Part shown: positions 1-8,513 of the stretch, in pieces | How positions within the stretch are numbered: the stretch's first letter is position 1 | How the letters are laid out: the number at the start of each line of letters is the position of its first letter | Assembly (NCBI GenBank): GCA_900142905.1 | Contig: FSRV01000001.1 | Coordinates: 930,001 to 994,000, forward strand | Direction of reading: 5' to 3' | Source of the DNA: Burkholderia sp. GAS332 | GTDB lineage: Bacteria > Pseudomonadota > Gammaproteobacteria > Burkholderiales > Burkholderiaceae | Length of the DNA stretch: 64,000 nucleotides | Notes under the pieces: generated by a model | What the model was told of the DNA's origin: nothing | The model's database searches: none | What the model saw: the letters and a program-made list of their open reading frames with translations, nothing else | Made by a program: the position numbers and the translations under genes

Positions 1-240
1 CCGGTCAATACGGCGATTGTGCGCCAGCGCGGGCGCGAAGGCGATGATTCGCACTTCAGTGGTGCGGTCCGCGCCCCGTTGCGGGTCGGCAACGGGGCGC
101 GGCGAGTAACGGCGAGGGTGATTGCAGCGGTGACCGCGGGGGCGACGGTGAGTCACCGCGAAATCGAGGGCAGATCACAGCGAAGTCACTGCAAAGTCAC
201 CGCCAGGTCACAGCGAAATAACCACACCCCGGCGAAAAAC
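1..240. other. Non-coding flank with degenerate 11-bp tandem repeats
   Basis: No convincing gene is visible. The stretch lies just beyond the stop codon of the minus-strand efflux gene. Positions 172-226 consist of about five degenerate 11-bp units, including AAGTCACTGCA, AAGTCACCGCC and AGGTCACAGCG, with a related copy near 150-160. An open frame runs through it on the plus strand, but its product is Arg/His-rich and resembles nothing I know. Confidence 0.5.
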
Positions 241-1707
241 TCAGGTCCGTTCCGAAGGATCGGTCTTTTTCGCCGGCGTGCGGATGTCCGGCGACAGTTG
301 CGCGAAGATCCACGACGAGCCCGCGGTGATGATGCCGACACACAGGAACGTCGCATGGAACGCGGGCAGCGAGTTGGCGGCCGTCACGCGCGGCAGGAGG
401 CCGGTGAAGGTCGCGAGCAACGCGCCGGCCACCGTCACGCCGAGACTCATCGATAGCATCTGCACGAGCGAGAACAGACTGTTGCCGCTGCTCGCGCCGC
501 CGGTGCCGAGGTCCTTGAGCGTCAACGTGTTCATTGCGGTGAACTGCATCGAGTTGACGCCGCCGAAGAGCGCCAGTTGCACGAGCCGCAGCCACAGTGG
601 CTGGCTGGCGGTGGTGAGCGCGAAGCTTGCCATGGCCAGGCCCACCAGCACGGTGTTGACGATCAGCACGCGCCGGTAGCTGTACTTGACGATCAGCGTC
701 GTGACGAGGCGCTTGGCCGCCATGCCCGCGGCCGCCACCGGCAGCATCATCATGCCGGCTTCGAAGGCGCTATAGCCGAGACTTACCTGCAATAGCAGCG
801 GGATCAGATACGGCATCGCGCCGCTGCCGATCCGCGCGAACAGATTGCCGAGCAGACCGACGCTGAAGGTGTGGATCTTGAACAGGTCGAGCGAGAAAAT
901 CGGCTCGGGCTCGCGCACGGCGTGCAAACCATAGGCGACGAAGCAGGCGAGGCTCAGGATCAGCAGCACCAGCACCGTGGCGTGCTGAATACCAAACTCG
1001 GTGCGGCCGTCGAGCGCGAACGAAATCGCCACCATGCCGAAGACCAGCAGCAGATAACCTTTCAGATCGAACTTGCCGGTGTGCTCGCTACGGCTATCCG
1101 GCATGAAGATAAACGTGGCGATGCAACCTACTATGCCCACCGGCACGTTGATCAGGAAAATCCAGTGCCACGACGCGATCTTCACGAGCCAGCCGCCGAG
1201 CGTCGGTCCGATCAGCGGTCCGATCAGCCCTGGAATCGCCACGAACGACAAGGCCGGCAAATAGCGTTCCGCCGGGAAGGTGCGCAGCACCGCGAGCCGT
1301 CCGACGGGCAGCAGCATCGCGCCGCCCACGCCTTGCACGATGCGGAAGATCACCAGTTGATTCAGCGTATGCGCGTTCGCGCACAACAGCGAACCGACCG
1401 CGAACACGAGGATCGCGCTGAAGAACACGAGCCGGGTGCCGAGTTTGTCGGCGAGCCAGCCTGACACCGGGATCATCACCGCCATCGTCAGCGAATAGGC
1501 AATCACCACCGACTGCATGCGCAACGGCAATTCGCCGAGGCTCGTCGCCATCGCGGGGAGCGCGGTGTTGACGATGGTCGAATCGAGCGTCTGCATGAAG
1601 AAGCCGGTGGCGACGAGCCACAGCATCACGGTGAGCGACCGGGCCGAGGGGGCCGCAGGGGCCGAAGCGGCGGGGGCGGAAGCAGGCTGGGTCGGTGGTG
1701 TGGACAT
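241..1707 (-). CDS. DHA2-family MFS drug efflux transporter (MdtD/EmrB-like)
   Basis: This is a 488-residue inner-membrane protein of the 14-helix drug:H+ antiporter-2 type, expected to export toxic compounds using the proton gradient. After an Ala/Pro/Ser-rich tail of about 22 residues, helix 1 carries the typical LDSTIVNTALP signature. The loop motif GWLADKLGTRLVFF (motif A) and FRIVQGVGGAMLLPVGR (motif B) follow. The closest family known to me is MdtD/HsrA. It is transcribed alone, and the substrate cannot be read from sequence. The start has an ATG and an inverted repeat overlaps a possible -10 box upstream. Confidence 0.9.
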   Translation of the reverse strand: MSTPPTQPASAPAASAPAAPSARSLTVMLWLVATGFFMQTLDSTIVNTALPAMATSLGELPLRMQSVVIAYSLTMAVMIPVSGWLADKLGTRLVFFSAILVFAVGSLLCANAHTLNQLVIFRIVQGVGGAMLLPVGRLAVLRTFPAERYLPALSFVAIPGLIGPLIGPTLGGWLVKIASWHWIFLINVPVGIVGCIATFIFMPDSRSEHTGKFDLKGYLLLVFGMVAISFALDGRTEFGIQHATVLVLLILSLACFVAYGLHAVREPEPIFSLDLFKIHTFSVGLLGNLFARIGSGAMPYLIPLLLQVSLGYSAFEAGMMMLPVAAAGMAAKRLVTTLIVKYSYRRVLIVNTVLVGLAMASFALTTASQPLWLRLVQLALFGGVNSMQFTAMNTLTLKDLGTGGASSGNSLFSLVQMLSMSLGVTVAGALLATFTGLLPRVTAANSLPAFHATFLCVGIITAGSSWIFAQLSPDIRTPAKKTDPSERT

Positions 1708-1737
1708 GGAGGGCGGCTAGGCGCGCAGGGACGGGCT

Positions 1738-1769
1738 GGGAGTCGCTATTCTAGGGAAAAGCGACTCCC
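1738..1769 (-). promoter_or_regulatory. Inverted repeat over a possible -10 box of the efflux gene
   Basis: Two perfect 10-bp arms (GGGAGTCGCT and AGCGACTCCC) are separated by 12 bases. On the minus strand the spacer contains TAGAAT, a plausible -10 box about 40 bp before the transporter start. The repeat could be an operator or a terminator stem for the upstream MocR gene; no strong U-tract follows. Confidence 0.4.
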
Positions 1770-1775
1770 GGCGCA

Positions 1776-1797
1776 GCGGGCACGCGCGCGTGCCCGC
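1776..1797. repeat. 22-bp perfect palindrome between the MocR and efflux genes
   Basis: The 22 bp starting GCGGGCACGCG read identically on both strands. They lie 27 bp past the stop of the MocR gene. This is probably part of a transcription end signal, although it lacks a T-run. Confidence 0.4.
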
Positions 1798-1824
1798 ATC
1801 AGGCGCGAAGCCAGGATGAGCCGC

Positions 1825-3243
1825 TCAGACCGAAGCAGGCAACGCCGCAGCAGCATGGAAGAACGCCTGGGCACGCGGTTCGTTGCCGAATGCCGCGTGA
1901 ATCCTGATCCACGGGCTGACTTCCATGTTCGGCCGGAAATAGCTGCCGGGCATCACCAGGACGCCGAGCGCTGCGCCGCATGCCACCAGCCGTTCGGCGT
2001 TGTCGATATGCGGCACGCGCGCCCACACGAACTTGCCGCCGACGGGCTTTTCGAACACCTCCCAGCCGGCGTCTTCGAGTGTCTGGATGGTCGAGCCGAG
2101 CGCATCGCGCATGCGGCGGCGCAGCCGCTCCAGATATTTGCGGTACGCGCCGCGCTCCAGCAGCGACACGGCGACCGCCTCGGCAAAGCGCGAAGCGCCG
2201 AGGCTCGTCAGCATCTTGATGTCGACCAGATCTTTGATGATCGCGGGCTTCGCCACCACGCAGCCGATCCGCAACGACGACGACAGTGTCTTCGACAAGC
2301 CGCCCACGTAGATCACATGTTCGAGCTGATCGAGGGTCGCGAGACGGTCGGTGACGTCGGTCTGGAAGTCGGCGTAGATGTCGTCTTCGACGATCGTGAA
2401 GCCGTGTTCGCGTGCCAGTTGCAGCAGCCGGAACGCCACCGGCGGTGCGACCGTGGTGCCGGTCGGATTATGGAACACGGTATTGATGAACATCAGCTTT
2501 GGCCGATGCAGTTGCAACTGTGTCTGCAACACGTCGAGATCGGGGCCGCTGCGGGTGCGTGGTATGCCGATCAGCTTCACGCCGTGCAGCTTCAGGAGAC
2601 CGTTCAGGTTGTAGTAGCCGGGGTCCTCGACGAAGATCGTGTCGCCGGCTTTGAGCATGTACCGCATGAGCAGATCGAGTGCCTGGCTCGCACCGTTGGT
2701 GATCAGAATCTGCGAAACGTCCGCCTGAATCCCCAACTGGCCGATGCGGCTTTGCAGATGTTCGCGCAAGGTCAGGTTGCCGAGCGGGGTCGCATAATCG
2801 ACCATGCTCGCCGTGTCGGTGCGCGACACGTGGCGGATCGCTTGCGCGAGGCTATCCACGTCGCGCCAGGCATCGGGAATGAAGCCGCTGCCGAGCTTGA
2901 GCAGCTCTCCTGGGTGGTTGAACTGCTGGAGGAGGTGCCCCGATTCGTCCTCGGCGCGGCGCGGGTCCGACGTGCCCTGGCAATGCGTGCTTGACGGCTG
3001 ACGGTCGGCCACATAAAAACCCGAGCCGTGGCGCGAGTCGACATAGCCGAGCGACACCAGCCGGTCGTAAGCCTCGATCACGGGAAAACGGCTCACGCTG
3101 TAGTCGGCGGCGAACTGACGGATCGACGGCAGCTTTGAGCCGGGATGAGCGGTGCGTGCACGAATCCAGGCGGTGACGCCCGTGACGATCTGCTCGGTGA
3201 GCGGTACGCCGTTATCCCGATCGAGTTGGATTTCGAGTTTCAT
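1825..3243 (-). CDS. MocR-family regulator (GntR HTH fused to class I aminotransferase)
   Basis: This 472-residue transcription factor has an N-terminal GntR winged helix (about residues 10-75, with SKLPSIRQFAADYSVSR and GYVDSRHGSGFYV). It is joined to an aminotransferase-fold domain that binds PLP; the Schiff-base lysine lies in GGLSKTLSSSLRIG. MocR proteins sense PLP or amino-acid-related ligands and usually act on a divergent neighbour. The frame extends further upstream, but the start at 3243 is preferred because GGAA sits before it and the protein then begins at MKLEIQLDRD. It is divergent from the DUF2917 gene, with an inverted repeat between them. Confidence 0.88.
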   Translation of the reverse strand: MKLEIQLDRDNGVPLTEQIVTGVTAWIRARTAHPGSKLPSIRQFAADYSVSRFPVIEAYDRLVSLGYVDSRHGSGFYVADRQPSSTHCQGTSDPRRAEDESGHLLQQFNHPGELLKLGSGFIPDAWRDVDSLAQAIRHVSRTDTASMVDYATPLGNLTLREHLQSRIGQLGIQADVSQILITNGASQALDLLMRYMLKAGDTIFVEDPGYYNLNGLLKLHGVKLIGIPRTRSGPDLDVLQTQLQLHRPKLMFINTVFHNPTGTTVAPPVAFRLLQLAREHGFTIVEDDIYADFQTDVTDRLATLDQLEHVIYVGGLSKTLSSSLRIGCVVAKPAIIKDLVDIKMLTSLGASRFAEAVAVSLLERGAYRKYLERLRRRMRDALGSTIQTLEDAGWEVFEKPVGGKFVWARVPHIDNAERLVACGAALGVLVMPGSYFRPNMEVSPWIRIHAAFGNEPRAQAFFHAAAALPASV

Positions 3244-3358
3244 GCGGTTCTTTTCCTTCGCCCGGCAGCGGGTGCGCCGAACCAACCGTCGGCTCATCGC
3301 GCGCTGCACGCACGCTCGTGAAGCGCGATTGCCGCCAACTGTCCGTTTTTTCGACTGA

Positions 3359-3387
3359 ACAGTTCCGATGGAAGTGTTCGGAACTGT
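3359..3387. promoter_or_regulatory. Inverted repeat, candidate operator of the MocR regulator
   Basis: Perfect 9-bp arms ACAGTTCCG and CGGAACTGT are separated by 11 bases. The repeat lies in the divergent gap, 116 bp from the MocR start and 69 bp from the DUF2917 start. This is a typical position for an operator serving both genes. The assignment is inferred from position and symmetry. Confidence 0.5.
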
Positions 3388-3455
3388 GCATGGGTATCTG
3401 ATGATCGCACGTCAATAATCGGTACAACAGGAAAGTTCTTCGAAGGAGAAAAGCG

Positions 3456-3761
3456 ATGCGTGAAGTCCGTATTTTCGAAATGGAACATGACGAGCCCGCG
3501 GCGGCCTGGCGTGTCGCGCGTCCGTCGACCTTCAAGGCGATCTCGGGCGAGATCTGGGTGACCGTGGAAGGCGAGCGTGGGGATCACTGGCTGGCAACCG
3601 GGCAATCGATCGAGTTGCCGCGCGGTGTCGTGGCGTGGGTCAGCGCAGGGCGGGCCGGTGCGCGTTTCGCGCTGGCTAGCGGTTCGGAACGCGCTGCAAC
3701 GCGGGTACTGCGTGGCTTGCCGGTGTTGAGCTGGTTGCCGCGCTGGCTGGGCGTGACGTAA
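3456..3761 (+). CDS. DUF2917 domain protein
   Basis: This 101-residue protein has the DUF2917 pattern: SGEIWVTVEGERGDHWL followed by GQSIELPRG, a small cupin-like beta domain of unknown function common in Burkholderiaceae. It has no signal peptide or membrane segment. A clear AAGGAG ribosome site precedes the ATG. It is divergent from the MocR gene, so the two may be regulator and target. The stop codon lies 9 bp from the convergent 3' end of the next gene. Confidence 0.8.
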   Translation: MREVRIFEMEHDEPAAAWRVARPSTFKAISGEIWVTVEGERGDHWLATGQSIELPRGVVAWVSAGRAGARFALASGSERAATRVLRGLPVLSWLPRWLGVT

Positions 3762-3769
3762 CCCGCGCC

Positions 3770-5005
3770 TCAGCCGGGTGCCTCGTACTCCCCGATATAG
3801 CGCGCGCGTGGCCGGATCAACCGGCCGTCGCGCGTCTGTTCCATGGCATGGGCGATCCAGCCGACCACCCGGCCGACCGCGAACAGTGTGAAGGCGGCGC
3901 CGGCCGGCAGACCGAACACCCTTTCGATGGCCACCAGCGCAAAGTCGACATTCGGCTCCGCACCGGTCGTGTCGTGCACCGTGCGCGCGAGCGCAAGCAT
4001 TTCGCCTAGCGGCGAGCGGGCCGGCGCGCAGTCGGCGAGCATCTCGAGCAGCAGACGCGCGCGCGGGTCGCCGTCCGGATACAGCAGATGGCCGAAGCCC
4101 GACAACACCGGCCCATGCGAACCGTGTTCGAGGCGGGCGAGCCGGTTCGCCAGGTAGCGATCGAGATCGGGTGCGCGCGATGCTTCATCGAGCAGCGCGG
4201 CAATCCGTACTGTCTCGCCACCGTGCCGCGGTCCGGACAACGCGGCCAGACCGCCCGCTACGGCGCCGAACAGGTGCGTTCCCGTCGAGGTGATGCAGCG
4301 CACCGTGAAGGTCGACGCATTCAGTTCATGATCCGCGCATGCCACCAGCGCCGCGCGCAGCAGCCCTGCCTGCTGACGGTTGCGCACATTCCACGCTGAA
4401 GCCAACTGCTTGTGCAGTGGTTCGTTCGACGGCGCCGCCGAGATCATCGCGGCGGCCAGCAAGCGCATGACCGCACAGGCGGTATCGAGTTGCGCATCGC
4501 GACCGAGCGCCCATACCCGCGGCATTTGCGCCGCGGCGGCGGGCAGCAGCACGAGCGCACGGTCGAGCGGCGTGCTGTCGCCCCAGAGCTTGAGCCACGC
4601 CGTCCACTGAGCGGCGGCGAACGGGATAGCCGGTGCATCGGCGATACGCTTCGTACTGCATTCCCACAACAGCGCCGCGACATCCTCCAGTGAGGCCGTG
4701 CGCGCCAGTTCCATGGCGTCGTGGCCGCGATACAGCAGGCGGCCGTCGGCCACCAGCGTGATCGACGATTCGAGCACCGGCACGCCCCAGTCCAGCACTT
4801 TCTGCGCGACCTTGCCGGCGCGCTTGCCGTCTTCCTTGCGCCGCGCGAGCCGCCGCACTTCGCCGGCGTCGTAGAGCCGGTGCTTGCCTTGGGCATCCGG
4901 CGACGAACTCAGCATGCCGCGGCTGACATAGGCATATAGCGTAGGCAGGCTGATGCCGAGCGCGGCGGCGGCTTCGGCCGCGGTCAGGGAATGGGAGGGT
5001 GGCAT
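3770..5005 (-). CDS. Citrate synthase-like protein with N-terminal MerR/excisionase-type HTH
   Basis: This is a 411-residue fusion. Residues 6-55 look like a MerR/excisionase-type DNA-binding helix-turn-helix (LTAAEAAAALGISLPTLYAY, then a KHRLYDAGEV wing). From about residue 70 the chain follows the citrate synthase fold. The residues needed for catalysis are present: His226 in DHELNAST, His261 in GPRHGGE and Asp354 in EPNVDF, plus a C-terminal RPRARYIG tail. It may therefore condense an acyl-CoA with oxaloacetate, use that fold only as a ligand sensor, or do both. It is divergent from a CoA-transferase gene across a palindrome array. Its in vivo substrate is unknown. Confidence 0.85.
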   Translation of the reverse strand: MPPSHSLTAAEAAAALGISLPTLYAYVSRGMLSSSPDAQGKHRLYDAGEVRRLARRKEDGKRAGKVAQKVLDWGVPVLESSITLVADGRLLYRGHDAMELARTASLEDVAALLWECSTKRIADAPAIPFAAAQWTAWLKLWGDSTPLDRALVLLPAAAAQMPRVWALGRDAQLDTACAVMRLLAAAMISAAPSNEPLHKQLASAWNVRNRQQAGLLRAALVACADHELNASTFTVRCITSTGTHLFGAVAGGLAALSGPRHGGETVRIAALLDEASRAPDLDRYLANRLARLEHGSHGPVLSGFGHLLYPDGDPRARLLLEMLADCAPARSPLGEMLALARTVHDTTGAEPNVDFALVAIERVFGLPAGAAFTLFAVGRVVGWIAHAMEQTRDGRLIRPRARYIGEYEAPG

Positions 5006-5028
5006 GGAAATGCGTAGAAACCGAAGAA

Positions 5029-5063
5029 ATCAATATATATTGATTATCATAATCAAGATTGAT
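5029..5063. promoter_or_regulatory. Array of overlapping AT-rich palindromes, candidate operator
   Basis: Three overlapping symmetrical elements fill the divergent gap. ATCAATATATATTGAT (5029-5044) is a perfect 16-bp palindrome. TGATTATCATAATCA (5041-5055) is perfect around one central base. ATCAAGATTGAT (5052-5063) has 5-bp arms. The half-site is ATCAA/TTGAT. The array lies 24 bp upstream of the HTH-citrate synthase start and 60 bp upstream of the CoA-transferase start. The fused HTH protein is the obvious candidate ligand, by inference. Confidence 0.65.
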
Positions 5064-5122
5064 TGCGGCAAGGTGAAATTCTAGACTCGGTTCACTTTCT
5101 TCCCGTTCCGAGATGAAACGAC

Positions 5123-6523
5123 ATGAACACCATGACGCCTGAACTCGCTCTCAAACATATCTGGATGACTGCGGAATGCGACCCGACCGCGCTGAGGTCC
5201 GTTTCGTTTTCCGGCACCGATCCGGGCTTGCCGTCGGTCTATCGGGTCGGCACGCTGGCCTCGGCGACCATCGCCGCGACCGGCCTGGCGGCCGCCGAAT
5301 ACCACCGCTTGCGCACGGGGCACCGGCAACACGTCGCGGTGGAGATGCGGCGCGCGCTGGCCTCGTTTCGCAGCGAGCGCTATCTGCGCATCGACGACGG
5401 TCCGCCGCCTGCCTTGCGCGATCCGGTGATGGGTTTCTACGCGACGCGAGACGGCCGCTGGATTCAACTGCATACGAACTTTCCGCATCATCTCGAAGGG
5501 GTGCTGAAGGTGCTCGGCTGCGCGAACGATCGCGCGGCGGTGGCCGAAGCGATTCGCGGCTGGGATGGCGCGACGCTTGACCAGACGCTTGCCGACGCCG
5601 GCTTGTGCGCCGCCCTGATTCGTACGCCCGACGAGTGGGCCACGCTCGATCAGGCGAAAGCGATTGCCAAGTTGCCGTTGTTCGAGATCGAGCGTATTGG
5701 TGACGCGCCGGTCGAGCCTCCACGGCGGGGCGGCGGGGAGCGGCCGCTGGCGGGCGTGCGGGTGCTGGATTTGTCGCGCATCATTGCCGGACCGGTGGCG
5801 GGGCGTGCGCTCGCGCAGCATGGCGCCGAGGTGTTGATGGTCAACGGTCCGCACTTGCCGAATATTGCGCCGCTGGTGATCGACAACGGGCGCGGCAAAC
5901 GCTCGGCGGTTGTCGATTTGCGCGATGCGGCTGGGCGGGAAACGTTACGTGGGCTCGCCGGCGGCGCCGACGTGTTTTTGCAGGCTTATCGGCCGGGCGC
6001 TCTGACAGCACGCGGGTTTGGTGCCGAGGAACTGGCGCGGGTGCGGCCGGGGATCGTCTATGTCTCGGTTTGCGCTTATGGGCATAAGGGACCATGGGCC
6101 GAGCGGCGCGGTTTCGATAGTCTGGTGCAGTCCGCGAGTGGGATTGCCTTTACTGAGCGCCAGGCCGCGGGATGGGATGAGCCGAAACATTTACCTTGTC
6201 AGGCGTTGGATCACGCCACGGGGTATCTGGCCGCTTTCGGCGCGATGGCCGCATTGGCGTGGCGTGCCACCGAAGGCGGGAGCTGGCACGTGCGGGTATC
6301 GCTCGCGCAGACCGGTCGGTGGCTGCAGTCGTTTGGATTGCTTCCGGACGGCTGGCAGGCGCCCGACGTTTCGCTCGACGATGTGCGGGATTGTTTAGGA
6401 ACCGTGCAGTCCGAATTCGGGCGAGTGCTGGGCGTTCTGCCGGCCGAGCGTCTGGAGGAGACGCCTGCCTATTTTGAGCTGCCGCCGGCCCGGATAGGGG
6501 CGCACGAGGCGAAATGGGTGTGA
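5123..6523 (+). CDS. Family III (CaiB/BaiF) CoA-transferase
   Basis: This 466-residue protein is expected to move CoA between organic acids. The family III core starts near residue 207 (LAGVRVLDLSRIIAGPVAGR), and the expected catalytic aspartate is Asp332 in RRGFDSLVQ. The first 200 residues form an additional region that looks like a second, degenerate CoA-transferase lobe (GFYATRDGRWIQLHTNFPHH). It is divergent from the HTH-citrate synthase gene, so the two could act in sequence, with the transferase supplying an acyl-CoA for condensation. The acid used is not deducible. The ribosome site is weak. Confidence 0.87.
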   Translation: MNTMTPELALKHIWMTAECDPTALRSVSFSGTDPGLPSVYRVGTLASATIAATGLAAAEYHRLRTGHRQHVAVEMRRALASFRSERYLRIDDGPPPALRDPVMGFYATRDGRWIQLHTNFPHHLEGVLKVLGCANDRAAVAEAIRGWDGATLDQTLADAGLCAALIRTPDEWATLDQAKAIAKLPLFEIERIGDAPVEPPRRGGGERPLAGVRVLDLSRIIAGPVAGRALAQHGAEVLMVNGPHLPNIAPLVIDNGRGKRSAVVDLRDAAGRETLRGLAGGADVFLQAYRPGALTARGFGAEELARVRPGIVYVSVCAYGHKGPWAERRGFDSLVQSASGIAFTERQAAGWDEPKHLPCQALDHATGYLAAFGAMAALAWRATEGGSWHVRVSLAQTGRWLQSFGLLPDGWQAPDVSLDDVRDCLGTVQSEFGRVLGVLPAERLEETPAYFELPPARIGAHEAKWV

Positions 6524-6608
6524 AGACTGCTTACCCGTACGACGTCCGGTTGCTTGCTTACGGCACCTGTTCGCAAGCTTCGCGAACGGGCGCCGGGTGG
6601 GCAGGAAA

Positions 6609-7355
6609 CTACTTCCTCAACTCCGCCACAAAATCATAGTAATCGTTCCGGCAGTAGGTATCGGTCAGTTCGATCGCACGCTGATCCGCCGTGTACCCAA
6701 CCCGGGTAATCAGCAGCAGCGCCTCGTTCGGGGCAATGCTCATCTGCTGCGCAATCTCGTCATTCGCGTTCACGGCGCGAAAATGCTGCAGCGCGCGCAC
6801 AATCGTCAGTCCGCGATTTTCCAGGTACGTGTACAAGGAATCGCCGATTGCCTGAGGATCGGGAATCACCGCGGCGGGGAAGGTGGAATTCTCCACGGCC
6901 ATCACGATGCCGTCGGCGAGGCGCAAGCGGCGCAGCCGGGTCACGGCCGCCGCCGGCGATAAGCCCAGTTGAATCACCTCATCGCGGTTGGCCGGCGAAA
7001 TTTCCCGCGACAACCACTTCGAACTCGGCGTAAAACCGCGTCGCCGCAGCATTTCGCTGAAACTCGACAGACGTGACAGCGGATCTTCATAGCGCGGCGT
7101 GATGAAGCTGCCTGCGCCCTGGGTGCGGCGGATCAATCCCTGTTCCACCAGCAGCGCGATGGCTTTGCGCGAGGTGATCCGCGATACGCCGAGCGCTTCG
7201 GACAGCACGCGCTCGGAGGGCAGCGCCTCGCCCGCGTTCCAACGGTTTTCGTGAATCGCAGTGCCGAGCTTGCGAGCGAGTTGCAGGTACAACGGCGTGT
7301 CGTTTTCCGGGTCCGGGCGCAGATCGCGCCAGCGGTCTTCCGAGGCAGAGGTCAT
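6609..7355 (-). CDS. GntR-family regulator, HutC/UTRA type
   Basis: This 248-residue regulator has a GntR winged helix (about residues 15-80, with GEALPSERVLSEALGVSRITSRKAIALLVEQG and RRTQGAGSFI). A UTRA effector domain follows and ends in LLITRVGYTADQRAIELTDTYCRNDYYDFVAEL. UTRA domains bind small molecules such as sugar phosphates or histidine-pathway intermediates. The chosen ATG at 7355 gives MTSASEDRW and avoids an unlikely Arg/Cys-rich extension. It is divergent from the aldo/keto reductase gene and may control it. Confidence 0.87.
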   Translation of the reverse strand: MTSASEDRWRDLRPDPENDTPLYLQLARKLGTAIHENRWNAGEALPSERVLSEALGVSRITSRKAIALLVEQGLIRRTQGAGSFITPRYEDPLSRLSSFSEMLRRRGFTPSSKWLSREISPANRDEVIQLGLSPAAAVTRLRRLRLADGIVMAVENSTFPAAVIPDPQAIGDSLYTYLENRGLTIVRALQHFRAVNANDEIAQQMSIAPNEALLLITRVGYTADQRAIELTDTYCRNDYYDFVAELRK

Positions 7356-7573
7356 GGGGCTCACGCAAGAAGGGCAAGCGGCAATTCTAAGACATCGGCG
7401 CGCTGTGTTATAGCGGGCTTTTGCCTGGGACACGATCCGATGCCCGTGCAACCGCTAAACTCGTCTCTAAGATTTCCGTCGCATGCGGCGCGCATTCGCC
7501 TGCGCCGCCGCATCGACGTACTCGCATGACCCTACGCGCGTTTCAATCCGTTTAGCCATTTCGAGGAGGAAGC

Positions 7574-8419
7574 ATGACCACCGATATCGCAAGCGTAAGC
7601 CTGCCCGACGGCGAGCGCATTCCGAAACTGGGGCAGGGCACCTGGGAGATGGGCGAGCATCCGGCGCGCCGCGCCGCGGAAATCGCCGCCCTGCGCTGCG
7701 GCATCGACCTGGGCATGACGCTGATCGACACGGCGGAAATGTACGGCGACGGCGCCACCGAATCGCTCGTCGGTGAAGCGCTGGCGGGACTGCGCGATCA
7801 GGTATTTCTCGTCAGCAAGGTGTATCCGCATAACGCCAGCCGGCGCGGCGTGATCGCGGCCTGCGAGCAGAGCCTCAAGCGCCTGAAAACCGATCGGCTC
7901 GATCTGTATCTGCTGCACTGGCGTGGCTCGGTGCCGCTCGCGGAAACCGTCGAGGCATTCGAGACATTACGTACTGCGGGCAAGATTCGCCACTGGGGCG
8001 TCAGCAACTTCGATACCGACGACATGGAAGAGCTCGTCGCCACGCCAGGCGGCGAGGCATGCGCGACCAATCAGATTCTCTACAACGTCGCGCGCCGTGG
8101 GCCGGAATTCGACCTGCTGCCGTGGCTCGCGGCGCACAAGATACCGGCGATGGCATACAGCCCGGTCGATCACGGGCGCCTGCCGAAGCGCTCGCCGCTC
8201 GACGATATCGCCGACGCACGCGGCGTTTCGGTGTTTCAGGTGGCGCTAGCGTGGGTGTTGCAAAAGCCCGGCGTGTTCGCGATTCCGAAAGCGGGCCGCA
8301 TCGAGCATGTGCGCGACAACCATCGAGCGTCGCAACTGCAACTCGATGCTCGTGAACTTGCTGCCATCGACACGTATTTCAAGCCACCTCGCAGCAAGCG
8401 GCCACTCGAAATGCTGTGA
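7574..8419 (+). CDS. Aldo/keto reductase
   Basis: This 281-residue cytosolic NADPH-dependent oxidoreductase should reduce aldehydes or ketones. The catalytic tetrad positions are visible: Asp in LIDTAEMYGDG with its Tyr, Lys in FLVSKVYP and His in LDLYLLHWRG. The cofactor-binding end AIPKAGRIEHVRDN is also present. A strong GAGGAGGA ribosome site precedes the ATG. It stands alone, divergent from the UTRA regulator. The substrate is unknown; length and motifs are ordinary for the family. Confidence 0.92.
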   Translation: MTTDIASVSLPDGERIPKLGQGTWEMGEHPARRAAEIAALRCGIDLGMTLIDTAEMYGDGATESLVGEALAGLRDQVFLVSKVYPHNASRRGVIAACEQSLKRLKTDRLDLYLLHWRGSVPLAETVEAFETLRTAGKIRHWGVSNFDTDDMEELVATPGGEACATNQILYNVARRGPEFDLLPWLAAHKIPAMAYSPVDHGRLPKRSPLDDIADARGVSVFQVALAWVLQKPGVFAIPKAGRIEHVRDNHRASQLQLDARELAAIDTYFKPPRSKRPLEML

Positions 8420-8513
8420 GCGCAGGGGCGGCCGTTTGCGTTTTGCAGGCGGCCTTGCAGGCGCCCTTGTAGTCGGCGCGTTCGCGCCACCGCGGCTCGC
8501 TGCGCCGACGTCA

